Shown here one piece after another: positions 55,594-64,000 of a stretch of 64,000 nucleotides of DNA. The notes under the pieces are model-generated. The model was not told where the DNA came from. It made no database searches and worked only from the letters and a program-made list of their open reading frames with translations. A program made the position numbers and the translations under genes. The number at the start of each line of letters is the position of its first letter. Position 1 is the first letter of the stretch. This DNA comes from Streptomyces hayashii (GTDB lineage Bacteria; Actinomycetota; Actinomycetes; Streptomycetales; Streptomycetaceae). The stretch covers positions 43,565 through 107,564 of the forward strand of contig NZ_JAHHIU010000083.1 in the NCBI RefSeq assembly GCF_024539815.1. The letters run 5' to 3'.

Positions 55594-56046
55594 GAGTACA
55601 GCCTGCTGGCCACGACCGGCGATCGCCATCGGTGAGTCCCCCGCCTCGACCCTGAGCGGACCCTGACGCTGTATCAGGGGTGGTGGGCGATCCTTTTGCG
55701 GGTTCACGGGATGCTCCGCACGACGCGTCAGCGGCGCTTGCCAGGGCGCGCCACGCTTCACCACCGGGGTGCGAGACAAACGCGGGGTCCTGGCGTGTGG
55801 CCGTCATGACGACGTAGATCATGGGGCGGCGGAGGCCACGCACATGACAGCGGTGGCGATCGCGGCCATGCCCAGCAGTCCTGACACGCCCAGGATCGCC
55901 GTCCATCCGGCCTGTGTCACCCGCCATGGAATGCCTGACCGCGTCCTCGTACGCGGTGTCGTCGCGCGAGTCCTGATCGTTCATGGCACCCCCTCCGGCA
56001 AGAATGAGCGGGGTCGCCGATGCCGACGGGGCGGGATAATCCGGGC
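55594..56046. other. Intergenic stretch with a possible broken small membrane protein
   Basis: On the minus strand, MNDQDSRDDTAYEDAVR (from 55984) and, in another frame, WRVTQAGWTAILGVSGLLGM followed by AAIATAVMCVASAAP could be one short membrane protein interrupted by a frameshift. Not strong enough for a gene call. Confidence 0.3.
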
Positions 56047-57189
56047 GTGACCCTCACCGCGCGGCAGCTCACCCTGGCGACCCTGGACCGGCAGCTTCTC
56101 CTGGAGCGCAGGCGCCTCGACGTGGCGGAGGCGGTCCGCCGGGTCTGCGCCCTTCAGGCCCAGGCGCCCGCTTCGCCCTACCTGGCTCTGTGGAGCCGCG
56201 TGGAGGGCTTCGTGCCCGAGGATCTCGACGCGGCCTTCACGGACCGCCGGATCGTGAAGGCGACCCTCATGCGGATCACCCTGCATGCCGTCCACGCCGA
56301 CGACTACGCGCCCTACCACGCCGCCATGGTCCGGAGCCTGCGGGCGTCACGGCTGTACGACCGCCGCTACACCTCGACCGAGCTGAGCGAGGAGGACGCC
56401 GACTCGCTGCTTCCGCGGCTCGCCGGGTTCCTGGCCCGCCCCCGCACCGGAGCCGACGTGGAGGCCGAGTTCAAAACGAGCCTCGGCGACCACGCGCACC
56501 GCCTGTGGTGGGCCCTGAGGACGTACGCGCCGATCCAGCACACCCCGACCGGCGCTTCGTGGTCCTTCAAGCTGCCGAACACCTATCTCGCCTCGGGCGT
56601 CGACCCGGCAGACGAGGCGAAGGACGCCACGGCCGGCGTACAGCGGCTCCTGCTCTCCTACCTGCGGGCCTTCGGACCGGCGTCGGCACCGGACTTCGCA
56701 CGCTTCACCCTGCTGGGACGGTCCGTGATCAGCCAGGCGCTGAGTGATCTCCGCGACCAGGTGGTGCGCGTTCCCGGGCCGGCCCGCGCCGCACTCTTCG
56801 ACCTGGCGGGCGCCACCGTGCCCGCCGAGGACACCCCCGCGCCGCCCAGACTGCTGCCGATGTGGGACAGCACGCTGCTGGCCCACGCCCTCCCGGGGCG
56901 CCTGATGCCGCAGGAATACCGACCGCTCGTCGTACGGCGCAACGGCGACGTGCTGCCCACCCTGCTCGTCGACGGTCAGGTCGCCGGGGTGTGGCGCGCG
57001 GCGGACAAAGGCCTGGAACTGACCGCGTTCCGCAAACTCGACAAGGCGGCCTGGCGCGGCCTGACCGAAGAGGCGCGGAAGCTGTCGGCCCTGATCGCGG
57101 ACCGGGACCCGGCCCCGTACAGCCGCTACCACCATTGGTGGGACAAGGGGATCCCGGGCGTCGAGACCAGGACGGTCACGGTGGAGTGA
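56047..57189 (+). CDS. Winged-helix DNA-binding domain protein (HTH_42 type)
   Basis: 380 residues, opening VTLTARQLTLATLDRQLLL with the QAPASPYLALWSRV segment of this family, which includes proteins related to the AlkZ/AlkX-like DNA glycosylase-like group, and ending SRYHHWWDKG. GTG 56047 is preferred from family alignment; ATG 56020 is in frame. Function not known; a role in DNA lesion processing is possible for the family. Confidence 0.75.
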   Translation: MTLTARQLTLATLDRQLLLERRRLDVAEAVRRVCALQAQAPASPYLALWSRVEGFVPEDLDAAFTDRRIVKATLMRITLHAVHADDYAPYHAAMVRSLRASRLYDRRYTSTELSEEDADSLLPRLAGFLARPRTGADVEAEFKTSLGDHAHRLWWALRTYAPIQHTPTGASWSFKLPNTYLASGVDPADEAKDATAGVQRLLLSYLRAFGPASAPDFARFTLLGRSVISQALSDLRDQVVRVPGPARAALFDLAGATVPAEDTPAPPRLLPMWDSTLLAHALPGRLMPQEYRPLVVRRNGDVLPTLLVDGQVAGVWRAADKGLELTAFRKLDKAAWRGLTEEARKLSALIADRDPAPYSRYHHWWDKGIPGVETRTVTVE

Positions 57190-57225
57190 ACCAGGCCCGC
57201 ATCAGGGCCTCCCAGGATCTGTCGC

Positions 57226-57582
57226 ATGGCGAAGCGCAAGGTTCGGCGGCGGGTGTGGGCGAGATGGGGGGAGGATCCCACGGCCGTGGTCCGGTGCGAG
57301 ATCCACAAGGGGATCCCGAAGCCGCACGCGCACGTCCACCGCGCCGCGGGAAAGGGCCGGCTCACGCCGGGGCACCACTGGCTGCTGGAAGCCGTCTGCG
57401 CACGCGACGCCGACAAGTCGGAGTGCGCGATCCAGGGCATCGAATGCCGCGAACAGGGCTACGCCCACGCCCAGCGATGGGTCGACAACAGCCGCGCTCG
57501 GATCGTCACGGAGTCGGGTCAGGCACTTGCCGGCCGCCCTGCAGCCCGCATCGCTGGACCGGCTGCGCGAGACGTCCGGTGA
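57226..57582 (+). CDS. Small basic hypothetical protein
   Basis: 118 codons, starting MAKRKVRRRVWARWGEDPTA, with an HKGIPKPHAHVH stretch and two central cysteines. A weak ribosome site (AGGAT) precedes ATG 57226. No family recognised; might be an artefact. Confidence 0.4.
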   Translation: MAKRKVRRRVWARWGEDPTAVVRCEIHKGIPKPHAHVHRAAGKGRLTPGHHWLLEAVCARDADKSECAIQGIECREQGYAHAQRWVDNSRARIVTESGQALAGRPAARIAGPAARDVR

Positions 57583-58139
57583 GCAGAGGAGCTGACGAGT
57601 GCTGGGCCTGTCCCCAGGCTCATGGCGTCGGGGTCGTAAGTGCCGGTGAGGGTTCGAGCTGGCCCCTGGGGCCGGGCGCGGGTTGGGCAGGGGCATCAGT
57701 TGGGCGGCATCTTCGGTGAGTCGCTTGAGCTGACGATCGGCAAGCGTGCCGGGAGCCCCATTCACTCGCTGGGGTCGGTGGGCTGGCAGATAAGACGTTC
57801 CAAGACCTCGGCCCGGGCCGCTGATCTGCGCGCGTGTGGCGGGTTCTGCCGCGGTTTCGTAGGCGTGGGGGCGCTGTCGTGCCTGTGATTTGCAGGTGAA
57901 GGCGTGATCGGGCGTGGCTGGCGGTACGGGCCGAGCGGGTGGTGCTGCGGAGGAGCCGGATGGAGCGTTCGGGCAGCCGCGTGGCCTCCCGTGGGGAGCC
58001 GGGAGGCGCGGCGGGTCCTGTCGTACACGGGACGACAGGACCGGCCAGGGGCCCTCCGCCTGGAATGGCGGGGGATGTTCCTGTGGGCACACCATGCATC
58101 AGATACCAGCCACGGCGATAGATACCGGCCACGACTGAT
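57583..58139. other. Stretch without a recognisable gene
   Basis: Long frames exist on both strands, as expected at this GC content, but none has a family match or ribosome site. Borders the truncated end of an IS5 remnant. Confidence 0.5.
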
Positions 58140-58795
58140 TCGTGCAATCGACGCGGTGGCCGGCCGTCGGCCGCCGAGCCGACGGAGCCGCTTGCGGTTG
58201 GCGGCCTGGTCGGCGGGCTGCGGGTTCACCGCACGGATCCCGCGCCGTCGTAGATGACGGCGGATCGCCCGGGACGAATACGCCTTGTCGGCCAGGACCG
58301 TCTCCGGCGTGACCCGGGGACGACCGACCCGCCGAGGCACTCGTGACCAGGCCATGACCCGCGTGAACGCCGGCGCGTCACCCGCCCGGCCTGGCGTGAT
58401 GACGAAGGCGAGCGGGCGGCATTGGCCGTCCGCGGCAAGGTGGATCTTGGTGGTCAGTCCGCCGCGGACCGTCCAAGGGCATGGTCGTTCGCCTCGCCGA
58501 CCGGGGCGCCTTTTGACGGCCCCCGGCAGCGTGCCGGTGAGCGCGGACGATGGTGGAGTCGACCGCGACGACCCAGTCCAGGTCCCCCTCGGCATCCGCA
58601 TGAGCGAGCAGGGCGGTGAAGACCTTCTCCCAAGTGCCGTCGGCCGCCCACATCCGAAGCCTGTTGTGGGCAACCCTTCCACGAGCCGAAATGCTCGGGC
58701 AGGTCCATCCACGGCGTCCCGGTGCGGTACTTGAACGCGATCGCGTCGATCACCTGCCGGTGATCCCGCCAACGGCCGCCCCGCTTCGGCGTCCG
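58140..58795 (-). pseudogene. IS5-family transposase remnant
   Basis: Pieces in three frames: IAFKYRTGTPWMDLPEHFGS, then WAADGTWEKVFTALLAHADA with DWVVAVDSTIVRAH (DDE Asp), then GGLTTKIHLAADGQCRPLAF and RVTPETVLADKAYSSRAIRR. The match ends after RLGG near 58140, so the C-terminal part is missing. Confidence 0.8.
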
Positions 58796-58835
58796 GCCCG
58801 GGCACCCTCATCGGCGTGCCCGGGCCGGTGTGACC

Positions 58836-59291
58836 TCAGCAGATGGACATGTTGGTGAAGTCGTACGTCGCCGCGTTCGGGAACACGGTGATCACGTTGG
58901 GGTTGGCAGGGGCGGAGTACGTGCCCACCCTGGGCCCCCAGAAACGGACTTGGGCTCCGCCCGTCTGGTTGTTGAGCACGGAGAGGGCGTCGATGAAGTT
59001 CGAGAGCGACCGCGTACCGCACTTGTACAGGTGGAAGATGCTCTGCTTGCCGTCGCCCTGACCGACCGATACGCAGGCGATCCCTGACGCCCAGGCGCAA
59101 ATCTTGAGCGCCTGGTCAGCCTGGTCACCACCCTGTATATCCCGCTGCACCCACTCGCCGGAGTACAGGGGGGAGATCCCCGGTGTCCACGCGGTCGCGG
59201 CTGCCTGTGCCGGCGCCTGCGCAGCCAGCGGAAGAAGGAACGCGGCGATCAGTGTCACGACCGTCGCAGCCGCTCGTTTTCTCAGTCCCAT
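58836..59291 (-). CDS. Small secreted protein with four cysteines
   Basis: 151 residues; signal peptide MGLRKRAAATVVTLIAAFLL cut near AQA. The mature domain has CAWASGIACVSVG, YKCGTRSLSNFI and a final FTNMSIC. The even number of cysteines fits two disulfides. AGAGGAG lies eight bases before ATG 59291. No family recognised. Confidence 0.65.
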   Translation of the reverse strand: MGLRKRAAATVVTLIAAFLLPLAAQAPAQAAATAWTPGISPLYSGEWVQRDIQGGDQADQALKICAWASGIACVSVGQGDGKQSIFHLYKCGTRSLSNFIDALSVLNNQTGGAQVRFWGPRVGTYSAPANPNVITVFPNAATYDFTNMSIC

Positions 59292-59921
59292 GTGATCTCC
59301 TCTGCAGTCGTACCGACGACCGAACCGTAGATCGCACCAGGGACGTCGTGACCCTGACAACTATCAGGGTGGGGGCGGTCGGGGTACGTTCCGCCAGGCC
59401 GTGCCCGTTCGCAACGTCCGCGGCCGCCTCGTCGGCGAGAAGTCCTGGGGCTACCGCCGCCACCACGGCCGCTCTGCCGACGAGGAGTCCTGGGCCACCA
59501 CCGCCACGGCTACTTCCGTCGCTGACCCACCTGCCCTCTCACAGGGCACAGCCACGGGCGGGCACGCCGTGGCGAGACAGCCCCTTGAATATGAAGCGGG
59601 CCGCCAACAAAAATCACCTGGAGCGTGACTCAACTATTCCGCCACTCAAACCGAGAACGTCTCGTTCCTCAGGTGGAACGGCGGTCTCATGTCGGACCTG
59701 TGGCTGCTCCGGACCTGAGGCGGCCGAGAATCTGCACCGGAAGGCCGTCCGGCATCAGGTACCCACAGGCGAGCGGTCGACCACGGTTCGGGTACTCGCG
59801 GGGACCGAGCGCCAGGTGCGGGCGCCTTGGTCACGGGGACCGTCCCCGCGGGGCGAGGAGCAGGCCGACGTCGTTCCCGCATCTTCTTGTCGCGCAGGAG
59901 TCGCTCAGAAATCCGGTTCCC
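59292..59921. other. Stretch without a recognisable gene
   Basis: 630 bp; open frames on the plus strand have no ribosome site or family match. Nothing further seen. Confidence 0.5.
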
Positions 59922-60344
59922 TTACAGGGTCGGGCAGGTGCCGTCGGTCACAGAAAAGAGCGCCGGAAAACCCCTTCTCGAAGCCGCCAGATTGAGAAGG
60001 CCGACGAGTTGGTCGGCGGTGGTGGCCGCCTCGGCCGTTCCTGGTGCCAGGAGGGTCATCGATTGCCAGGGTCGGCCGTTGTATCGGAAACAGAACGGGA
60101 ACGAAAACAGTTGAATCCCGGAATCAACCGAGACGGCGTTCGGCATCGAGAGCGTGGCGATGGCGGTGTGGCCTGTGGCCTGGTTGTGCTCCTCCGCGGC
60201 CGTGGCCCCATCCGCTTCGGCCGCCAAGTCCTGGGCCACCTGGGCTTGTTCCTCCGGGCACCAGGCACCCCAGACCGGTGACAAATCAAGGGAGTCCGTG
60301 ACGAGCTCGTCGAGCGTGGGCGTCAGATCCGTTTCTTCTCCCAT
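59922..60344 (-). CDS. Orphan acidic protein, unknown function
   Basis: 140 residues, acidic first half (MGEETDLTPTLDELVTDSLD) and a more hydrophobic second half (IQLFSFPFCFRYNGRP, then ADQLVGLLNLAASRRG). No signal or membrane helix. ATG 60344 has a weak site. Divergent from another orphan small gene, 126 bp away, so the two may be co-regulated. Confidence 0.6.
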   Translation of the reverse strand: MGEETDLTPTLDELVTDSLDLSPVWGAWCPEEQAQVAQDLAAEADGATAAEEHNQATGHTAIATLSMPNAVSVDSGIQLFSFPFCFRYNGRPWQSMTLLAPGTAEAATTADQLVGLLNLAASRRGFPALFSVTDGTCPTL

Positions 60345-60470
60345 GACGGTTCAACTTTCGTGCGAGGGGACACAAAGCAGTCACTCACACTTCACTATGG
60401 GTCCGAATATGGCGTGTTGCGACTCCGGACAGGTTGCCGGACTCTGGAGTTGAGGCTAGGAGGCATAACC

Positions 60471-60872
60471 ATGGCGACAGTCTCAGGCAGCTCTCAGACG
60501 TTCAATGTGACGGTCCTTGAGGTCTCCGATACCAATTCCACGGGACTGGGAAGCTCCTTCAACGTCGGGAGCCTCGCGCCCGTAACGGACACGGCACTCG
60601 CCACTCCCGGGGTGAAGCTCACCGTGGACGTTCAGGCCGAGAACACCAAGGGCGTGGCCAACTCGCTCACCGTTGCCGTGACCGACCCGTCGGGAAGCAA
60701 TGGCTTCTTCGGCGAGGGCACGATCACCTGGGAGGACGGAGACTCCGGCGTCGCCTGGATCGAGTTCACAGAGTTTCCGCTCCAGGCCGACCAGGTGACC
60801 GAGACGGGAGAGTGCGGACTCTCACTGCAGACCTCGACCGAGGACGTGGGCGTGAGGGTGTTCACCCTGTGA
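60471..60872 (+). CDS. Orphan beta-rich small protein, unknown function
   Basis: 133 residues from ATG 60471 with TAGGAGG seven bases upstream. The sequence is Thr/Ser/Val-rich and beta-strand-like (VKLTVDVQAENTKGVANSLT, FGEGTITWEDGDSGVAWIEF). One Cys near the end. No signal peptide. Divergent from the acidic orphan gene. A structural or capsid-like beta-sandwich is one possibility, without evidence. Confidence 0.7.
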   Translation: MATVSGSSQTFNVTVLEVSDTNSTGLGSSFNVGSLAPVTDTALATPGVKLTVDVQAENTKGVANSLTVAVTDPSGSNGFFGEGTITWEDGDSGVAWIEFTEFPLQADQVTETGECGLSLQTSTEDVGVRVFTL

Positions 60873-60912
60873 GCGCCTCAGGCGCGCCGAGCGGCGCTGA
60901 TTACTGAGTAGC

Positions 60913-61017
60913 TCAGCCACCATCTGGGGGACGCCCGGCGGCTCACCGGGGGATGGGGAAGACCACGCCGCGGCGACGCTCCGCGAGCTGCGCGAAGAAC
61001 TCGGTATCGACGAGTAG
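60913..61017 (+). pseudogene. Nudix hydrolase fragment
   Basis: In one frame the exact Nudix-box pattern Gx5Ex7REUxEExGU appears at 60940-61008 (GSPGDGE, DHAAATL, RELREELGI). A stop codon follows at 61015. The rest of the domain is missing, and no start or ribosome site is seen. The remainder of 60873-61414 has no other gene. Confidence 0.55.
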
Positions 61018-61364
61018 AAGGTCGAGTCGGCGGCGCAGCTCGCCGAACTGCGCGCCACGGCCGAGACCGTCTACCCGCTCGGGCCCACCGACCTGCGCAC
61101 CGGCGTACTTGCGCACGGTGCACCCACGCACCCGTCGTCCTGGCCGGCTGAACCTGCCCCGCGCTGCGCGGGACGGCAGGCCGCGGGGCAGCCGGACCCT
61201 GCCCGATGTCGCCCAGGAGAAGGGCATGAGCACCGCGAACAGGGCGAGATGGGCCCACACCCACACGGATCAACAAGGATCCCCCGACACCGCGGCGGAG
61301 CCTCCCACGACGCCGCCCTGCGGGCGGCGGACCGGGCCGACTGATCGGCGCCCCCGATTGCTTT

Positions 61365-61398
61365 CCTAGGATCCCTAGGTTAAAACTAGAGCCTCTAG
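61365..61398. promoter_or_regulatory. CCTAGG/CTAG repeats before the TetR gene
   Basis: CCTAGGATCCCTAGG (61365-61379) and CTAGAGCCTCTAG (61386-61398) are palindromic and stand 17-50 bp before the start of the TetR gene. They are good candidates for an autoregulatory operator. Confidence 0.55.
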
Positions 61399-61414
61399 GA
61401 TCTTAGGAGGGTGC

Positions 61415-62008
61415 ATGGTGCGGGCCGGGCTGACGGCGGAGCGGGTGACCATCGCGGGTGCAGAGCTGGCGGACGACGTTGGGCTCGACCAGGTGACCAT
61501 GTCGCAGGTGGCGCGGCGGCTGGGCGTGAAGGACGCGAGCCTCTACACGCACGTCCGCAGCCTGGAGGATCTGCGCGGGCGGATCGCGCTGCTGGCGGCG
61601 GACGAGAAGACCATCCGCATCGCGGAGGCGACTGTCGGGCGAGCAGGCAAGGACGCGCTCACCGCGTTTGCGAATGCCTGGCGGGAGTACGCCCACAAGC
61701 ATCCGGGCCGCTACATGGCAACGCAGACCCCGATCCAGATCGATCCCGAGCTGGCCGCAAAAGCGCCCGGACCACGTCGCGCAGTCGAGCTGACCTACGG
61801 CATGCTGCGCGGCTACGGGCTGGCCGAGCCGGACCTGACCGACGCGGTCCGGTTGCTGCGCAGCACGTTCCACGGGTTCGTCGCCCTGGAAGCGGCCGGC
61901 GGCTTCGCGCACAAGCGTTCGCCGCAGCAGTCCTGGATGCGCGCGCTCGACGCCCTGCACACCCTCCTGGAGCACTGGCCCCCGTCCCGAGAAGGAGACC
62001 CCGCATGA
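61415..62008 (+). CDS. TetR-family regulator (WHG-type C-terminus)
   Basis: 197 residues; helix-turn-helix LDQVTMSQVARRLGVKDASL followed by YTHVRSLEDLRGR, and a C-terminal STFHGFVALEAAGGFAH typical of one TetR subgroup. TTAGGAGG lies six bases before ATG 61415. Its stop overlaps the hydrolase start (ATGA), so the two are translated together. Confidence 0.9.
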   Translation: MVRAGLTAERVTIAGAELADDVGLDQVTMSQVARRLGVKDASLYTHVRSLEDLRGRIALLAADEKTIRIAEATVGRAGKDALTAFANAWREYAHKHPGRYMATQTPIQIDPELAAKAPGPRRAVELTYGMLRGYGLAEPDLTDAVRLLRSTFHGFVALEAAGGFAHKRSPQQSWMRALDALHTLLEHWPPSREGDPA

Positions 62009-62853
62009 CCGACCCGAGCATCGGCAGCCTGCGTGTGAACGGCGCGACCTTGCACTACGAAGTGCGAGGCCAGGGCCCGTTGCTGCTGTTGATCCCCGGA
62101 GGGACGGGTGGCGCGGCATCCTTCGACGGCATCGCCGACGACCTGGCCGCCGAATACACAGTCGCGACCTACGACCCGCGTGGCATGTCCCGCAGCACGC
62201 TGGACGACCCCGACGCCGAGCAGCAAGTGGCCGAGCACGCCGATGACGCGTTCCGGATGCTGGAACTGCTGTCGCCTGGCGAGGCAGCCCGGGTATTCGG
62301 CGCCAGTTCGGGCGCGATCGCCGCCCTGCACCTGCTCACCGCCCACCCCGAACGCGTCGCACGCGTTGTGGCGCACGAGCCGCCAGCAGTGGAGGTGCTT
62401 CCAGACGCGGCTGCACACCGCGCACTCATCGCACGCGTGCAGGCCACGTTCCGCACCCAAGGGCTCGTGCCGGCCATGGCCGTGCTCGCGGCGGGCCTCA
62501 AGAAGGACGGCGGCACCACTGAGCCGGAGGCCGAGCTCAAGCTTCCGCCCCAAGCAGCGGCCCGGGCCGAGCAGACGATGGCCAACCTGCCGTACTTCGT
62601 CGGGCGGATCGTGCCCAGCTTCATGTCCTACGCGCCGGACATCCGTCGGTTGGAGGGGCTGTCGGAGCAGCTCGTGATCGCCGGCGGCCAGGACTCACGT
62701 GGTGAGCTGCCCTACCGCTCGGCAGCTTTCCTGGCCGAGCGTCTCGGCGCGGAGCTCCAGCGCTTCCCCGGCGGGCACATCGGACTGACCACGCACCCCG
62801 CAGAGTTCGGCGAGCTCCTGCGGAAGATCTTCGGAGTCTCGATCTGTGAGTGA
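62005..62853 (+). CDS. Alpha/beta hydrolase
   Basis: 282 residues. Nucleophile Ser101 in GASSGAIAAL, oxyanion loop LIPGGTGGAASF, acid in GGQDSRGELP and His in GGHIGLTTHP. This is the usual fold of esterases, epoxide hydrolases and haloperoxidase-like enzymes. It is coupled to the TetR gene upstream, which probably senses its substrate. Substrate unknown. Confidence 0.88.
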   Translation: MTDPSIGSLRVNGATLHYEVRGQGPLLLLIPGGTGGAASFDGIADDLAAEYTVATYDPRGMSRSTLDDPDAEQQVAEHADDAFRMLELLSPGEAARVFGASSGAIAALHLLTAHPERVARVVAHEPPAVEVLPDAAAHRALIARVQATFRTQGLVPAMAVLAAGLKKDGGTTEPEAELKLPPQAAARAEQTMANLPYFVGRIVPSFMSYAPDIRRLEGLSEQLVIAGGQDSRGELPYRSAAFLAERLGAELQRFPGGHIGLTTHPAEFGELLRKIFGVSICE

Positions 62854-62854
62854 C

Positions 62855-63770
62855 GCCCAGGGTGCCGGGCAGCGTGTCGTTGGCGAAGTCCACGGCCTCG
62901 TCAGGAACGCCTCCGCGTCGGATCCCGGAAGCCGGACGATGCCGAGCGCGCTGCCGAGGACCTTGTCGGAGAGCAGTGCGTCGTCCTCGACGGTGATCTC
63001 GGGGGCGATCACCCGGCACGTCCCGTCGCCGAGCACCTCGGCCCCCGGATAGGCGGCCAGGACCGCGTCCAGCCTGTCCGCCACGACCGGGCAGTAGTGG
63101 GCGCGCGGCGGACGTTCGCGCGTGACCCGGCGGATCTCGCCGAGCAGGCGGTCGCTGCCGTCCCAGTCGGGGGCAGGATCAGGATCTGGCTCGCGACGCG
63201 ATTGTGCCCGGAGTTGTTCATCGTGCTGGTGACGATGTGCTCGGCCCGGTACTGGAAGTCGGCGGCGCTCCAGTCGCCCGGCGCCACAATGCACGGGGTG
63301 ACCCCGCCCAGTTCGCTGCTGCAGGGCTCGTCGCTTTGGGATGTGTCGGTACGGTGGCGCTCGGCGGCCCCGCCCGTCCGTACCCCGCACGATCGCGTCG
63401 TGCGTCCGCTCGCTGCCGGTGACTTTGATGGCGTCCACATGGTCGTGCGTGCCCGGCGAGAGGGCCGCCCACGTCGGCGCCGTCGGCGAAGCGCACCCAA
63501 TCCCGGTCGACGAACTCGCTGATCACCTGCTCGGAGCGCGGCCAGAGGCAGTCGTTGACCGGGTTCACCTCGGCGATGACTGTCCGTCCCTCGGCGTAGA
63601 GCTTGTACAGGATGTCGAGCGAAGTGATGGCTGCGGCGTCCCGACGCCAAGGAACAGCGCGACGGCGGGGCGGCCGCCGCGTCCCCGGTACTCCCCGGCA
63701 GCCCGGTCGAGGACCTGCCGCGCGGTGGTGCCGGGCGTCGTCCACACCTGTGCCGTGGTCCCACGCCCGG
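62855..63770 (-). pseudogene. Aldehyde dehydrogenase-family pseudogene
   Basis: Five frames together give parts of one ALDH-type protein: VWTTPGTTARQVLDRAAGEY, ITSLDILYKLYAEGRTVIAE, ELGGVTPCIVAPGDW with VTSTMNNSGHNRVASQILIL, YPGAEVLGDGTCRVIAPEI and DFANDTLPGTLGVTH. At least four frameshifts break it. The position where the catalytic Cys is expected reads Arg (GHNRVAS). It ends against the hydrolase stop. The frame near 63780-63900 could not be assigned. Confidence 0.65.
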
Positions 63771-63933
63771 CAGCCTCATTCAGCGCGCAGGCTTTGATTG
63801 GCCATCATCGCCACGGCGCCGCACGTGCGTTCCGGATTCGTCACTTCGACGGGGATATCTTCCTCCTCCACGACCGGTACGCGCGGCACGCCAGCCAGCA
63901 TGCATAACCGATCGCCGCTCCTAAGACCGTGTC

Positions 63934-64000
63934 CTACGTGGTGAGGCGGATGAGTCGTTTGTAGCAGCACAGGGCAGCGGCGAGCCCGAGTAAGGCCAGG
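63934..64000 (-). mobile_element. Transposase C-terminal end, continuing outside the window
   Basis: The last 22 codons read LALLGLAAALCCYKRLIRLT then Thr and stop, the typical end of IS5-type transposases in Streptomyces. The element boundary may be near 63921, where AAGACCGTGTCC lies. Most of the element is beyond the window. Confidence 0.7.

Noticed and set aside
57630..57660. A T-loop-like GGTTCGAG that might be a tRNA
   Set aside because: No acceptor stem, anticodon arm or D arm can be folded around it.

Overview
The window is very GC-rich, has actinobacterial ribosome-binding sites (GGAGG, AAGGAG) and frequent GTG starts, and carries Streptomyces-type gene families: a NarGHJI/NarK nitrate set, LacI-controlled sugar ABC transporters without their own ATPase, DUF35 and CaiB acyl-CoA genes, and many decayed insertion sequences. 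It reads as an accessory part of a Streptomyces or close-relative chromosome. No rRNA, tRNA or CRISPR array was seen.

Layout. 1-768: end of a phenylacetate-CoA ligase. 1-10.1 kb: narGHJI, narK and a hemerythrin gene. Three DosR/DevR-like boxes lie before narG and one before narK, suggesting hypoxic or NO-linked control. 10.5-13.5 kb: a BisC-type molybdoenzyme and an EF-hand protein. 13.9-21.9 kb: a glycan-use cluster with a secreted beta-helix protein, a GH43-like protein, two permeases, a binding lipoprotein and a divergent LacI regulator. 22.4-28.0 kb: acyl-CoA genes (DUF35, CaiB, a glutaryl-CoA dehydrogenase-like enzyme, an EtfB/EtfA chimera and 3-hydroxyacyl-CoA dehydrogenase). A near-identical 44-nt element precedes both halves of this set.

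28.5-42.2 kb: the most intriguing part. Five copies of a palindrome, TGCTAWCGWTAGCA, lie in three intergenic regions around a LacI-family gene. They define a probable regulon: an atypical enolase with downstream VOC, AhpD-like and alcohol dehydrogenase genes, an FMN reductase, a FAH hydrolase, an MFS carrier, a D-2-hydroxyacid dehydrogenase, an APH-fold kinase and a cupin. The set suggests an undescribed route in which a 2-hydroxyacid is phosphorylated and then dehydrated by a modified enolase.

42.5-44.0 kb is a graveyard of IS630, integrase and ABC fragments. 44.1-49.4 kb holds a NarL-type two-component system divergent from a MacB-like exporter whose permease is split in two frames. 49.4-50.6 kb is decayed DNA. 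50.6-52.4 kb is an aldo/keto reductase-TetR divergon with matching operators. 52.9-64 kb mixes orphan genes (a GyrB-like protein with a ruined ATP site, secreted proteins, a winged-helix protein, two small orphan proteins, a TetR-hydrolase pair) with pseudogenes of IS5, Nudix and aldehyde dehydrogenase families, and ends inside another transposase.

All homology calls come from recognising motifs by eye; no database search was run.
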